Shown here in pieces: positions 48,288-60,099 of a stretch of DNA of 64,000 nt (positions within the stretch are counted from its first letter, which is position 1; each line of letters starts with the position of its first letter). Location: positions 33,837-97,836 of the forward strand of contig JAKOGH010000881.1 in NCBI GenBank assembly GCA_024811115.1, in the 5' to 3' direction. A program made the translations under genes and the position numbers. The notes under the pieces are model-generated. The model was not told the DNA's origin. It made no database searches and saw nothing but the letters and a program-made list of their open reading frames with translations. The stretch is from Terana coerulea (lineage: Eukaryota; Basidiomycota; Agaricomycetes; Polyporales; Phanerochaetaceae).

Positions 48288-49908
48288 ATGAACGTCATAG
48301 ATTTCCTACTCCATCGAATCTTGACTCATGAACAAACTCCCCGGTATTTCATACGGCATGTAGGACGTAGGCCTTCCCTGGCTCGAGTGGCGGCGGCAGG
48401 AGTGGCGGCAAGTATAGGTGTTTGGGGTGTGACATACAGCATTTGCAGCACATCGCAGATCCGTTTGGACTCTTGGGAGAAAAATGTCGGTAAGCCTTAC
48501 AAGACGACGCAAGAGGCTCGTGAGTCAAGCGAGTCGGACGACGCCTACGATGCCAGTGAAAGCAAGTTGCGAGCCGCGGAGAAGACGCACAGCTTTCCTG
48601 CCGCGCATGGGATAAGTCGATGCGACATCGCTTCAGTCGCCAGGTAAGTCGCCAAGTCCCGCCCGCATGCGCAATATTGAAGTCCATATTCACAACTTCT
48701 TTGTAGTAATAGTCCGTGCGAGGACTACAGCGCGCAAGCCAGTTTCGCAGTGCCCGATGGACAGTGGTCGTTCTTCGGGTTATATGACGGTCATGCCGGC
48801 TTCAAGACCGCGCGCTTTCTCGCCGAATATTTGCTCCCAGCTGTACAGGGCAGCCTTGCGGACCTATACTCACAAAGTTAAATCTGCGTCGTCGAAGGAC
48901 AGGCCGAAGGACGAGGATATAGAGAAGACGATCAGGGACACCTTTAAGCGTGTTGATAATGACATCGTAGTCGAAGCCGCAGAACGTGCCTTAGCCGCTT
49001 CGTCGCGAGAGGAGGCTCTCGAGGTTCTTGAACTCGCGCGCTCCGGTTCGTGTGCTACCGTTACATTCTATGATTCCAATGCACATCAACTATATGTCGC
49101 ATGCACTGGGGACTCTCGCGCCGTGCTCGGACGACCTCTTGCCGCTCCTGAGTCTGACGGTCATACCCCTCTTACGAAGTCCTCGAACTCTCCGTCGATC
49201 AGAATGGACACAACGTCGCCGAGGCCTACCGTGTCATGAGTCAGCACCCGCTGGAACCAGGGCTCATCAAGGACGGCCGGGTCATTGGCTGGGGCGTCTC
49301 CCGCGCGTTTGGTAACGGCAGGTACAAATGGGCGTTGGATGTACAAAGGAGACTCGCCGAGGAAGGCCTGATATACCCGCCGCGGGCGAACGTGAAGACA
49401 CCGCCGTACCTCATTGCAGAACCCGAGGTGACTACGACGGCCATTCGGCCGGGAGACTTCATGATTCTGGCCTCAGATGGTCTGTGGGAGTGCTTGACCA
49501 GTGAGGAGGCAGTAGGCCTCGTCGGGTGGTGGATCAGCTCCAGGTCCTCGGAAAGCCAGAACGGTTTGAAGGTCATCTCTACTGGCCATGGGGTTTCTGA
49601 AGAGCGACCTCGCACACTGCTTCCCAAAGAACTGCCTTTGGCGAATCTAGACTTCGAAGACACCACCGTTCGGTACGGAGATTGGGGCGCAGAGAAGCAC
49701 TTCGTCAACACGGACGACAATGCCGCGATCCACCTTCTCAGGAATGCGCTGGGCGGCGCGTCAGATAGCACAAGACAGTTCGTGCTAGGCAAGGAGGCTC
49801 CTGAATCGCGCGGATTTAGGTGAGCTGGGCCAGAACACATGGAGGGTGCTTTTAACTGACAAATTCCATAGAGATGATATATCAGTGACCGTAGTGTTCT
49901 TCACATGA
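48288..49908 (+). CDS. PP2C phosphatase, pyruvate dehydrogenase phosphatase type (Ptc5-like)
   Basis: The N-terminus has a basic, Arg-rich presequence and a hydrophobic segment (VAAAGVAASIGVWGVTYSI), suiting the mitochondrial inner membrane. PP2C motifs then follow: CDIASVASNSPCED, FFGLYDGHAGFKTARFL (metal-binding DG), SCATVTFYD, CTGDSRAVLG, VIGWGVSRAFGNGRYKW, PGDFMILASDGLWECL, and a last metal site in the terminal exon (DDISVTVVFFT, 49872-49908). In yeast, Ptc5 dephosphorylates and activates pyruvate dehydrogenase E1. Two frame slips are present: one base extra in AAA at 48874-48876 (SQ/VKSASSKDRP) and one slip near 49165-49175 before YEVLELSVDQNGHN. The rest is clean, so a working gene with sequence errors is likely. 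Confidence 0.85.
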
Positions 49909-50270
49909 CAGCACTGGCATAATCTGTTGCGACACCCCTTCTCGAATACTTGACTTAGATATGACATAGCAATGTCCTAAGTTCTTTGTGGTAATGCACA
50001 TACTAGGGAATTTGTTACGGTGTGCAGATCTGCACCAGAACCTGGCGAAGGCAAGTATACGGAGCTCAGTGCTCAGTGTCCGGGGCGCCCGCCGGAGAAC
50101 CAAGCTGGCCTTCCAATTGCCAAAGGGGCGCTCCTTCAACTTGAACCTGAACCCGAATGCTGAACGCTGGTACTTGAAGCTGAAGGTCTTGAGGCGCCGT
50201 CAAGTAAGCAGTCCTTGTATCACCCCTAGTACTGTCCGACATCCCACTACCACACCCATAACATAGACCA

Positions 50271-50900
50271 ATGCCACACTCAGAGTCTAATTCCGACGAC
50301 AAAGGAGTCAATGGCCCCTCTGGGATTGAAGGTGCGCCACACTGTTCTAATGCTTCCTCTAGTGGTAGCCATCAACCGCCTTGTTCATATTTGAAAAACA
50401 GGCTTATTTCGCCGAGTGCGCAGCCATCTAGGTCAACGCCTCCTCGGCGAACTTGAACGAAGACGGGCGGAGCGCCGAGCGTGAGTACTGGCAACTCAGG
50501 ACTCCTTCAGGCGGAACCGTCATGACCTTCACGTACGCGTCCTTCGAGCGAAAGTGCAGTAGTGCACGAAAAGCGTATCTCAACGCTGATCCCACCAATT
50601 CAGAGCTGATTCCCTCCGCTGTAGAGAATTCGCCTTTTCCAGCGCCCTGACTCAGCTCCATTGTTGCTGAGTCAGATTCGAAGAGTTTGGCCCGCGAGAA
50701 CAGGTTTAGATTGGGAGTTTTGCTCAGAAAACGTTTCGCTCGCGCAATGAGCGCTGGAAAGTGCCTGCGACTCGGAGTAATGGCTTGTTGCAGGCTGTCA
50801 TTGCCCGTACGCAAGACCTTTTCAATGATGACGAAGAATTTCCACACAAAAAGTACATCAACGCAGTGAGTGCAACTTACATTTCAACAGCCCCGAAAGA
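50271..50900 (+). CDS. Possible small gene of unknown function
   Basis: Coding-like pieces occur on the plus strand: MPHSESNSDDKGVNGPSG at the left, then EYWQLRTPSGGTVMTFTYAS with FERKCSSARKAYLNADP, and, after acceptor-like TTGCAG, AVIARTQDLFNDDEEFPHKK. The amino-acid mix is plausible and the pieces follow one another in the same direction, but the exons cannot be joined with certainty. The minus strand is also open over 50428-50847. I do not recognise a family. Confidence 0.3.
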
Positions 50901-50947
50901 AATCACCACGAATACCAGTACATTTTCACTTCCGTGACACCTGCACA

Positions 50948-52258
50948 ATGTCTTCTGCAGAGGCCCCAATCCGCGTTGGCGTTATTGGACTCTCCGTTAG
51001 CGGAGGGTGGGCACGACGCTCCTAGCCCCCATTCTGCCGCCCTCTCCTCTCGCTTCCCAATACAAGCTCGTCGCGCTTGCAACTCGCTCAGAGGCATCTG
51101 CGTCCGCGACGGCGAAGAAGTACTCCGACCTCCTCGGGCACCCCGTGAAGGGGTACCACGGACCCTCCGGTGCGACAGATATTGCGCAGGACCCCGAGGT
51201 CGACCTCGTTGTAGTGACTGTCAAGGTCACCGAGCACAAGGCCGCAGTCCTGCCCGCCATCGAGGCTGGGAAGGCGGTGTTCGTAGAGTGGCCACTCGGA
51301 CGAAGTCTCGAGGAGGCAAAGGAGATTGTCGAGAAAGCCAGGGAAAAGGGTGTAAGGAGTATGGTTGGGACGCAAGCAACGCAAAGTCCCGCTGTCAAGA
51401 AGGTATCGTAATCCGTTCACTGCCTGGCTATTAACACTACTTGCTAACGCCTTGTATATATAATATAGGTCAGAGAAGTGGTGAACTCCGGCGGGCTTGG
51501 AAGAATCATTTCCTCGAGTATTGTAAGCGCGGATCTCACCAATTTGTGGCGCAGACTTTACTCATAATGGGCTGCAAGTCTGGTATATATCCGAAGGAGA
51601 GGGAGTTATTTGGTGGCAGCTTTGTGGATGAAAAATACACCTACGCCCTAGAACCAGACAGCGGTACGTTTACTGATCTGGGTGGCGCTTTCTGCGTTTA
51701 ACTCTGCATGCTCACAGGTGCATCACATACCGCACTGCCCGGCGGACACGCCCTCGCGGCCTTCATCTACGCACTGGGCGACTTCGCATCCGTCCAAGCC
51801 ACCTTTGCCACGCTCAACCCCCGCATCGAGCTGACGTCTGGAGGGAAGCGCCTCGGGAAGTTTGTCGACCGCACTACAGAAGACCAGATCGCGTTCTCTG
51901 GCCTCCTGAAGAACGGTGCGACGGTGACGTTCCACCAACGCTCGGGCGTCCCCGAAGCCAACCCGGGCCAGGTGCCCTTTCAGTGGCTCATCGACGGCGA
52001 GAAGGGCTCGATCCGCATTGAAGGCGACGGGGTCACCATCAGCTTCAAGTACCCGCACACGGTGCTGATCAAAGGCGAAAAGTGGGAGCCTGAGGAGAAG
52101 CCGGTGGACGTCTCGGGCAACATAGAGAGCGCTTGGAGGGAGTTTGCGAAGGGGACAGTGGCGACTATGCCAGCTTCGAGCATGCACTGAGGGTGCATAC
52201 TCTGGTTGAGGCTATCACAGAGAGTGCTCGAGATGGTGTGCGTGTCACACTCGACTAA
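50948..52258 (+). CDS. Gfo/Idh/MocA-family oxidoreductase (Gal80-like)
   Basis: The N-terminus carries a Rossmann nucleotide-binding start (IRVGVIGLSVSGGW), then YKLVALATRSEASA, DPEVDLVVVTVKVTEHK and AIEAGKAVFVEWPLGRSLEEA, the pattern of Gal80-like Gfo/Idh/MocA proteins. The C-terminal part has GGHALAAFIYALGDFASVQA and FQWLIDGEKGSIRIEG. In yeast, Gal80 is an NADP-binding repressor of Gal4; basidiomycete relatives are more likely sugar or inositol dehydrogenases. At least two introns are seen. Frame slips occur near 51011 (after SGGW) and at GGGG 52151-52154; beyond the second the frame runs YASFEHALRVHTLVEAI to TAA at 52256-52258. The exon around 51480-51600 is not fully resolved. Confidence 0.8.
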
Positions 52259-52947
52259 TCGTAAGCGTCACATTCAACATCAATTCCTGTGACAAACTAC
52301 TAGTACTGCACCTGTACAGTAGTCTATATTAATGTAATGCTGTATGCACGCCACAAAAGAAGATCAGGGCTCCATAACTAGTGGATATGCATGATTCGTC
52401 GGTCTAGTAATACATTTGATTCGAACTTGTAGTAGCGGAAGAAGTGAAAATTCTGCACAGCTATGCGGTCCGTCTCACCTCGCTACACCACTTTCTCTGT
52501 GGGCTCTTGCGCCATTACTCACATATAATGTGCGCACGACAGATTGCTTTACTTTCATTCTGTCGTCGACGTCGCTGTCTGCTTGTGGCGTGAAAATGCT
52601 CCGGTTCGTTGAGTTAGATGCAAATGCCAAGTCACGCAAGGGCCCCCAAAGGACGATCCTGAGGTGACTGCATTCACCAGGGAATCACTCGACGGCAAGT
52701 CCAGCATATAATATGTCGCAGAACGAAAGGCAGTAATGATTACACACATATCCATTAGACTACTGATCAACCAACAGGACGTATATCACAGCACTATATG
52801 CAAAGCGAGCAAGAAAGGGTAGAACAAGACAACAGCAGAAAGATGGACTGAGGTGATTGAATGAAAGGAAAACCAAGACAAGGACCAGCCTGGCTTGCTC
52901 TAAGTTGCACACACCAGCGTCCCAACACCGCGAACGAACCGCCTCAT
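52259..52947. other. Intergenic region between convergent genes
   Basis: No gene is seen between the ends of the Gal80-like gene and the Ser-rich protein gene. Confidence 0.45.
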
Positions 52948-55900
52948 TCATCGCAGACCTGACGGGGTATCCTGCGCTTTCCTCATCTTCTCTACTCGCC
53001 GCACAAGCCGTTCACGGACGGTCCCGCTGCGCTTCTGGTCCAAGAAGCTCCCGCGGCTCTTTCGGTTCTCGATGTCGTCGTTGTCGTCCTCGACCTCGCT
53101 CGGGGTGGGCGACGGAGACGTGTTGTACCGCGTGCGACGCGACGCGACGTGCAAGCCGCCGTTGTTGGGCTGGGGAGGGTTGTGGCTCGACGGAGAGGCG
53201 TCGTTGTCCTCTGCATCGCTCGTGAAGGCTGACACACTTGTGTAGTACGGCGTCCGAGAGTCATCCTCGTCGTCGTCGTCAAGATAAGTCGAGCCGTCTT
53301 CCGCGTCGTCCCTGAAGGATTCAAGCACTGATTCGATGTCGGGGTGGCTCTCTTGCGATTCGTATGACGCGAACGATGCAGCACTCTGGCGGTTGCCATC
53401 CCTACTTCCTGGAACCTTGGTGCTATCAACACCCGAAGGTTCTCCGTGCCCGTCCTGCGAAGGTGCCGGAGAATCATCCAAGTCGACCCAAGATTCACGG
53501 TCGTCATAATCAACCTCCTGCCTACCACTCCTCGTATTTATCCTGTTCGCCGGAGATGCGGACGTGCCGCCAATGGGAGACCGCTGGCCAAGCGCCGATC
53601 CAGACCGTGGCTGCCAATTCACGTCCAACCGCGTATCGACGCTCTGCCGCAGCTCGCCGTTTCGTCTCGTTGAATTGTCCAGGATCACACCGGCGGAAGT
53701 GGGTTGTCTGCCATTTGGCGTAGGACTTGCAGGGGGGACAGGTGAGACGCTACCGGTCCTGCTGGGCGCGCGTGAAACTTGCAGAACCGGCCTCGCAGGG
53801 AAGGGCGATTCCCGCCCTCGTCCGCCGGCGCTTCCGAGCGACATGGAAGCAACACTTGAATTCGAAGGTATACGTTGCAGGGACAACGGCGGCGCCCGCG
53901 GGGCCAGCTCCGGTATACGATGTTGGCGGCGCACTGTTCGGAGGGGGCGTCGGACTGGACGAACTGGTCGGTGCGGTCCCTGGTCTTCCTGCATTCCTGC
54001 CGAATCGCCCGAAGAACGACGACGTCGTGGAAGCCGGTGCACGCGACATGGATGGGGATGACGCCGAATGTGACAACGGCGAAGGCGCATTCGCGAGAGT
54101 GTCCACGGACGGTGCGGAGGCGGAGGAAGTGACGTCAAGCGAAGTAGGGGCCGTGCCAGGCCGCTTGCTGAGCTTTCGCGACAAGAAATTGGAACTCGTC
54201 GGACTGGGACTCAGGCCAGTCGGTGGGTCTGTCTCCGCACCAGTGAAACTGCTCTTCCCGAGGGGCGAGCTCGGCGAAGGACTTAGCCGCTTTCCGGCCT
54301 TGGTGTCTACCGGCGAGAGGCTGAAACTGCCCTGCGACGCACTGTGCGCTAACCTGGATGGCGACGGTGGCAAATTTGGGGGTTGAGGCAACGGACCTAT
54401 TGGTGGCGGACTCGGTGGCGGCAGGTCGTATTTCCCGAGCGCTGTCGGTCGGGTGTTAATATTCAGAGCAGAGGGAGACGGTGACCGACGGCCAGGTGAT
54501 GGCGACCGGCGTCCCGGGGATGGTGGACCTAAACAGATAGTCATTTTCATTAGCAGAAAGTAGACACTGAAGCCAAAAATAGCCGTACCTAATGACCCAC
54601 TCAGCCGGCCAGAACTCGGAGTGGCAGGTGTGACGTCGACCATAACATCCTCATCATCTTCACCTTCCACGTCTGCCTCGTCGCTATCACGCCCAGCCCG
54701 ACCATACTCTCTCAACACCTCAACGCTCTGTACATGTCCCCTGACTCTGCCGCGGCTTCCCAGCGCGGTAGGATGAGGGGTCTGCTTCTTCGAATAGGTC
54801 CTCTTGATCATCGGGCGCGAGCTTGGGAGGTCTATCGTCGGGACCTCGGGTGTCTCCAGGTCCTCGTCGTGTAAGTCGTAATTGTTGTGAACAGGACTGG
54901 CGGTATACGCGGTAGCCTGACCTTGCATATAGCCAGCATTGGCTCTTTGATCCTCAGCAGAAGCCCTGAGTGACCCGTAGGACATCTCGGACACCAAGGA
55001 CCTTCCGTCCTCTCCATCAGCATGTAAGGCGTTGCCCTCGAGATAGGCCTTAAGTGACGAAGACTGTATCCCGGAATTGTTGACCGCCTGCCGTCCAAAC
55101 GCGCGTAGAACATCAACACTTGGACTCCTAACACTTTCAGCATCTTTAAACGCGGTCGTCAGCCGCGGACTCTCGAGCGAGTTCATGCTCGTCATGCTCG
55201 GCGACGGCGACGGCAATGGGGGCATGAGTCTGTCCAATCTGCTGCCTGCGTCCAAACGGTCGATTGTGGCGGCGTCGAATTCTGACAGCTCCGAAGCTTT
55301 GGTCATCACCGAGACAGGCGTCGGCGCGCGTGAGGAAGCTGAATAGGTCGAAGCAGGGATATCCAAGCTGAAGCTCGAGTTCGGCGTTGCGCTGCCTCCT
55401 GGGAGTGGCGTGTTGCTCCGGGAAGCATATCTGTCCGCAATCGGTAGGGGAAGCTGCAGAGCTTGGACGGTGGGTAGAGTCTTTGCGTGCCTCGGCAGGG
55501 CAGGAACAGGCGGTATGCTCTCCTTGGACGAGCGTGGAACATCTTCCGAGTCGCCACGTCTTAGGCGGAAGAACCTCCGCTTCTTCGCGGCAGAGGAGGA
55601 CGAGATGTATCCTCCGTCAGAGTCATCGGCACCAGGGGAAAAGGACGTGTCGCCATCTTTGGCTTTCGAAGCCTTGGTTTTCGCCTTGGTCGCGTTGGAT
55701 GTCTTCCGTGAGCGGACGAACGCGGCAACGCCACGCGACGAGACGTATCCGCCGTCCGTCTCTTCGCCGTCCTCGACGTCCGTGCTGGGGTCCGGTCTGC
55801 CTTTGGCCTTCTTCTTGTCCTTGTTCTTTCGCCGTCGTGAGAGCATGTCGGACAGATAGCCTCCATCGCTGTCCTCGCCTTTGTCCTTCTTGTCCTTCTT

Positions 55901-56758
55901 CCCCTTCCCCTTGACCTTCGAAGGGCCCCCGCTTTCGCTAATGTAGCCATCTCCTTCAGCGGCATCGCTAGTGTACCCATCCGAAGGCCTTGATTTCCGC
56001 AGCTTCTTACTCTGCTTCTGTTGCTTGTCATACGGGGAAGGCAAGGAAGCTTGTGATGGGGAAATGTCTAGACTGTCACCGCGCTCGTCGTTAGGCGAGG
56101 CATGCGCGAACTGTACGGTCCGTTGGGCTATGCTGGACATGGGGCCAGCCGCCAGCGAGGAGGATATCGAAGAATGCATCCATGATTCATCTGAAGTCGC
56201 CGTTGAGGCGTAAGTCAGACTGGGCGAAATGGTCTGCAGCGACGAGGAGTCAGCTGTGCCTTCCTGGCAGCGGCCCAAAGAGCCACGAGCAAGCAGACAA
56301 GGGGACGTACCTCTTCCAGTTCCTCGTCGACCTCACCGATGGGCCCGAACATCAGTTTGTTCATCGCGCTGCTCGCCCCGACCCCCAGCTCCAACGCCGT
56401 ATCGAGGATGGATGTACGAAGGACACTGTCCCGCTGCTCCATCGGTGGACGTGCATTCAGCCGATCTCGTGGACGTGGTGACGGAGTAGAGCTGGTCGTA
56501 ATCCTGATATTGGGCTGGACATGGGGGTATGCGTTTGCTGTGAGGGTATCCGTTTGCGTACGAGGTGTCGTCGTTGGTGTGGATGCTGGACGCTGAGTGA
56601 CTTCTGGAAGACCCGGCGGCATGTAGAGTAGGCCTTGAGCGTGGACTGGACGGATTCATCTCGAAAGATTGTGGGTCCAGCAGGTGTGCGACATAAAGAG
56701 TGGTGAAGCGGGTATCCTTGGGAATCCGAAGACTGGCCGGCGATGTTGCAGCCGTCAA
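52948..56758 (-). CDS. Long Ser/Pro-rich protein with repeated GGY-S motifs
   Basis: The gene is read from about 56600 to 52948 on the minus strand. A conserved-looking 5' exon (TSILDTALELGVGASSAMNK, MFGPIGEVDEELEE) ends in an intron near 56310. It is followed by a low-complexity protein of about 1000 residues with charged Lys/Asp runs and Ser/Pro-rich stretches. The motif DGGYxS recurs (DGYTSD, DGYISES, SDGGYLSD, TDGGYVSS, SDGGYISS). A 60-nt intron at 54529-54588 has no stop and is a multiple of three. The C-terminus is basic and helical (RLVRRVEKMRKAQ). One frame slip is needed near 53880-53915. No catalytic domain is visible; it may be a scaffold or phosphorylation target at the cell cortex. 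The start codon is uncertain. Confidence 0.65.
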
Positions 56759-56759
56759 A

Positions 56760-59700
56760 GAAGCAACGCTGTGTCAGCGGTCAAAGCAACCAGCAGTCCA
56801 GTGATGGGTCGTTGAAGAAACGAAACAAGGAGTGGGAGTGTAAACAACGAAGTCGGGAGAAGGACTCAGCAACGCATCAAGGCGGGACTACCATATATGG
56901 TGAAAGCGATTTGCGGGGCGCCCAAAGGAATAGACCGAACGCGTGTCGAATGCTGTTCGCGGTTGCTCCGGACCCACATCGGCCCACAACGCAGGTCCCT
57001 CAACTACCGCACACGTCTCTCGCGCTGCCCCACCGTTGGCCGCTCGACGGGTGCCATCGACGGCTCCCGTCCGTCGATCGTCGCACTGGATGCGCGTCAC
57101 AGCGCACGTCCAGCATCTTGCCGGCAGCAGCGCGTCGACGCGATCCATGCCAGGACGTCCACATCGCAGCTTTGGCGGGGACGCGCGCCGAGTTTGACCA
57201 AAGCCAGGACGAGCTTCACGTCCGCATTCCGTCGCAAGCGCCCACGCCTCTCTTCCGCCGACGACCACCTCCTCCCCGACGTCGCACCCACCGCGCCGCG
57301 GCCCGTCCGCTTCGACACCTCACGTCGCTCTGAACGACAAAGTGCGCCACGAATCTCGAGTTTGGCGTGCGCACGTCGTGCGCCGCGCTCGCGGTGCCGA
57401 CCCCAAGTACGCTGGGGTGCGAAGAGCCTTTCAACGTCCTCCGTGCCCAGCACACCGCCAAATGCCACGAAACGACGCACAGACACAGCCAACAAGGCTT
57501 TCATGCCGCTCGTCGCGTCGGCAAGCCGTACGCGCCCTCGGCGCCGCCTGACAGCCTCGCTGCGCTCGGCGACGTCCTCCGCCTTTCTGCGCGACGAACA
57601 CGGTCGGGCCGGATAAATAGTATGAGAAAAGGTAGATAGAGGTGAGTGCAACGCTGAAGTTTGAACCGTGTCGCTGACGTGCTTGTAGAGTTGTGCTCTC
57701 GACGCCGCCCGCACACGAATACCTCGAAATCACCGTCCCTCGCACGCGCGCAGCGCACGCAGCCACCACTGCTCTCCATAAATCGACACGGCACAAGGCC
57801 TTCTACACGCACGCGAACTTTCACGCCGATCGGGCGCGTCTCCGCCGAGCACCGCCGATGTTTGGTTCTACCCGACCGCCGGGACCGACGGCGCCGTCTC
57901 GTGAACGCTGCCTAGGGTCCGCAGACGACAAGGTACGCTGCCTACGGGTATTTGGCATCATTCTGGACCGAACTCACGGCGACTTCAGCGCTTGCCCGCC
58001 TCGCACAGAGCCATTCACTCGGGCCTTCCCCACATCTCATTGCGCCGAGCCCGCGTTTACGATACACTCAAGACCAGCCTCGCCGTCGTCGCCGTCCCGT
58101 TGCTCTATACGGCCGTCTCCCGCCCGTCGGGCACTCGCGCGGCGCGGATTTCACCGGCAAGCACCGTCCCTTCATCTCTCGCACCGCCTCTGTCTAATGT
58201 ATTCCGCACAGTTATCTAAATACTCGTGAACCTGGGGCACGTGGACGAGACAGACCGGGCTCGGCGGCGGCGACGCGACGTCTCGCGGCCGCCGCTCCGT
58301 CTGTTCGGGCTCGGCGCACGCCCTCTGTGGAAAATTGGCGGGTGGGCACTGTACGGCAGGGCGCACCGGCGTGGTGCAGGGGGCTCGCCGTGTGGCCGGA
58401 GACCTCGTCGCTGGCAGACGGCCAGAACGTGCAAGCACGACCAACAAGGCGCACGGACGGACGCGCGCATGTCGCAGAGCCGCCGCGGCGCCGTCGCTGG
58501 CGTTATCCGGCTGTCGCCACGGGACGGCTACCGTGTACGCGAAGGCGGAGAGCAGGGCGCGCAGGCCGAGAGCCCCATGCAAGGGCCGCCGACGCGTAGC
58601 GTGTGCGCACACAGAGAGCCCGGATTAATCGACGCTTGGCGTGCGCGAAGACGCGACGGCGCCGCAACGACCGCGACGCTGCGTGTGCGCGCGCGACGAA
58701 CACGACGAACGGCGCCACAGCGCGCCGCCCACACAGAGTGCGCGCCGCTGGGCGATCGATGCCCTGTGTGCGCGCACACCAAAAAGGAAAAGAGGCGTGC
58801 CGCGACGGCACGCACAGAGAGCTTAGGACAGAGCGACCGACGCGCTGTGCCCGACAAGACATCACGGCGGCACGCCGACCGCGACGCGGACGACACACAG
58901 GACGAGCGACGACCGGTGCAACAGAGCGCCGCTCGTGCAGAGTGCCCGCCGCCGGGCAGCCAATCCTCTGCGTGCGCGAGGGCAGACGCGGCAGAGGCGA
59001 TCTGCCCGCCCTCGCCACAACGCGAGCGCACGACGGGCGCGTCGGGCGAACGCAGACAGGGCGGGGCGTTCCCGACAATCTCGACGACCGCGCGGAGACA
59101 ACGCGGCACACGGGAGCCCACACAGAGAGCGGCGGCGTGCTGGCTGTCAGCGATGTGCAGCCCGGGCTGGGCTGGACGCCCAGAGGACCAGCCGCGTGCT
59201 GCATGCGCGCGGACAGAAGCGAACGCACGAGTGCGGCGGCGGCGCACCGGCCGTTTCTGCCGCGCTGCACAGACCGTGCGCCAAAGACACCCCGCCGCCC
59301 GCTTGACGACGACCATAGAGGAATCAAAGAGACAAAGACGACGCACCTCGGCCACTCGCGCCATACCGTGGTGTACAAGAGATCAGACGCGCCCTAGATG
59401 AGCGGAGGGCATTGTTAGAAAAGCCCCCAAATGCGAGCAGAGGCCATGACGCACCGGATGCACGCATGCAAAGCTGCGGGACGAACGACGCCGACGACGG
59501 CATGCGCACAGCGGAGCATGCGCGATGGCGTTCTCGTCGCGCTTGCCGGCGCGAGCCGCGCAGCGCAAGACGGACGACACCATCCGCCGATGCCCAAGAC
59601 CGAGCCCCACTCTGCGTCAGCGGCGGACGCCGTGAGCGAAGGCGTCGAACGTCGAGCAAGAATATCACGCACCTCACGTAGTCACGCACGGCTCCGTCGC

Positions 59701-60060
59701 GGACGACACGCGCCGTGCGTCCCGGCTTTGCAGCCTCGCCGAGGACAAGAACGGACCGACAGAGGAGTGCGCGAGGCGACGCCTGCACGCTACTTGCGAC
59801 CGCGAGCCGCGAAGGCCAAGACGGACGGTGAGCGTCCCGCCGACGGCCAACCTCAAGCACCGCAGGCGCGTCGTTGGCGCGTGGTCGACGCCGAAGGAGC
59901 AGGGTTGAGGTAGCAACACTACCTCGGTGTAGTTGTAACACCTCGATAGCACATGTATATTAGAGGATTGAATAGTAATGAACAGATTTTGACTCACTAA
60001 TGAAAGTGCGCTTGAACAGAGTCCGAGACGGAACGCGTATACTGGGAGACTGATACCTGA
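56760..60060. repeat. GC-rich region with degenerate tandem repeats
   Basis: GC content is very high and both strands are nearly free of stops, which yields long overlapping open frames with Arg/Ala/Pro/Ser-rich, low-information translations. I see no domain and treat these frames as by-products of composition. Within 58600-59100 imperfect repeats spaced about 200 bp apart can be followed, for example TGCGCGCCGCTGGGC near 58740 and TGCCCGCCGCCGGGC near 58940, each followed by CTGTGTGCGCGC or CTCTGCGTGCGCG. A few splice-like sites occur (for example GATAGAG|GTGAGTG near 57640) but do not make a gene. Confidence 0.45.
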
Positions 60061-60099
60061 ACGTTAGGATTAGTATCGTTGTATTGATAGAATAGAAAG

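Noticed and set aside
58226..59401. 391-codon plus-strand frame in the GC-rich region
   Set aside because: Equally long frames exist on the other strand and in other phases; the translation is Arg/Ala low-complexity with no domain, so composition explains it.
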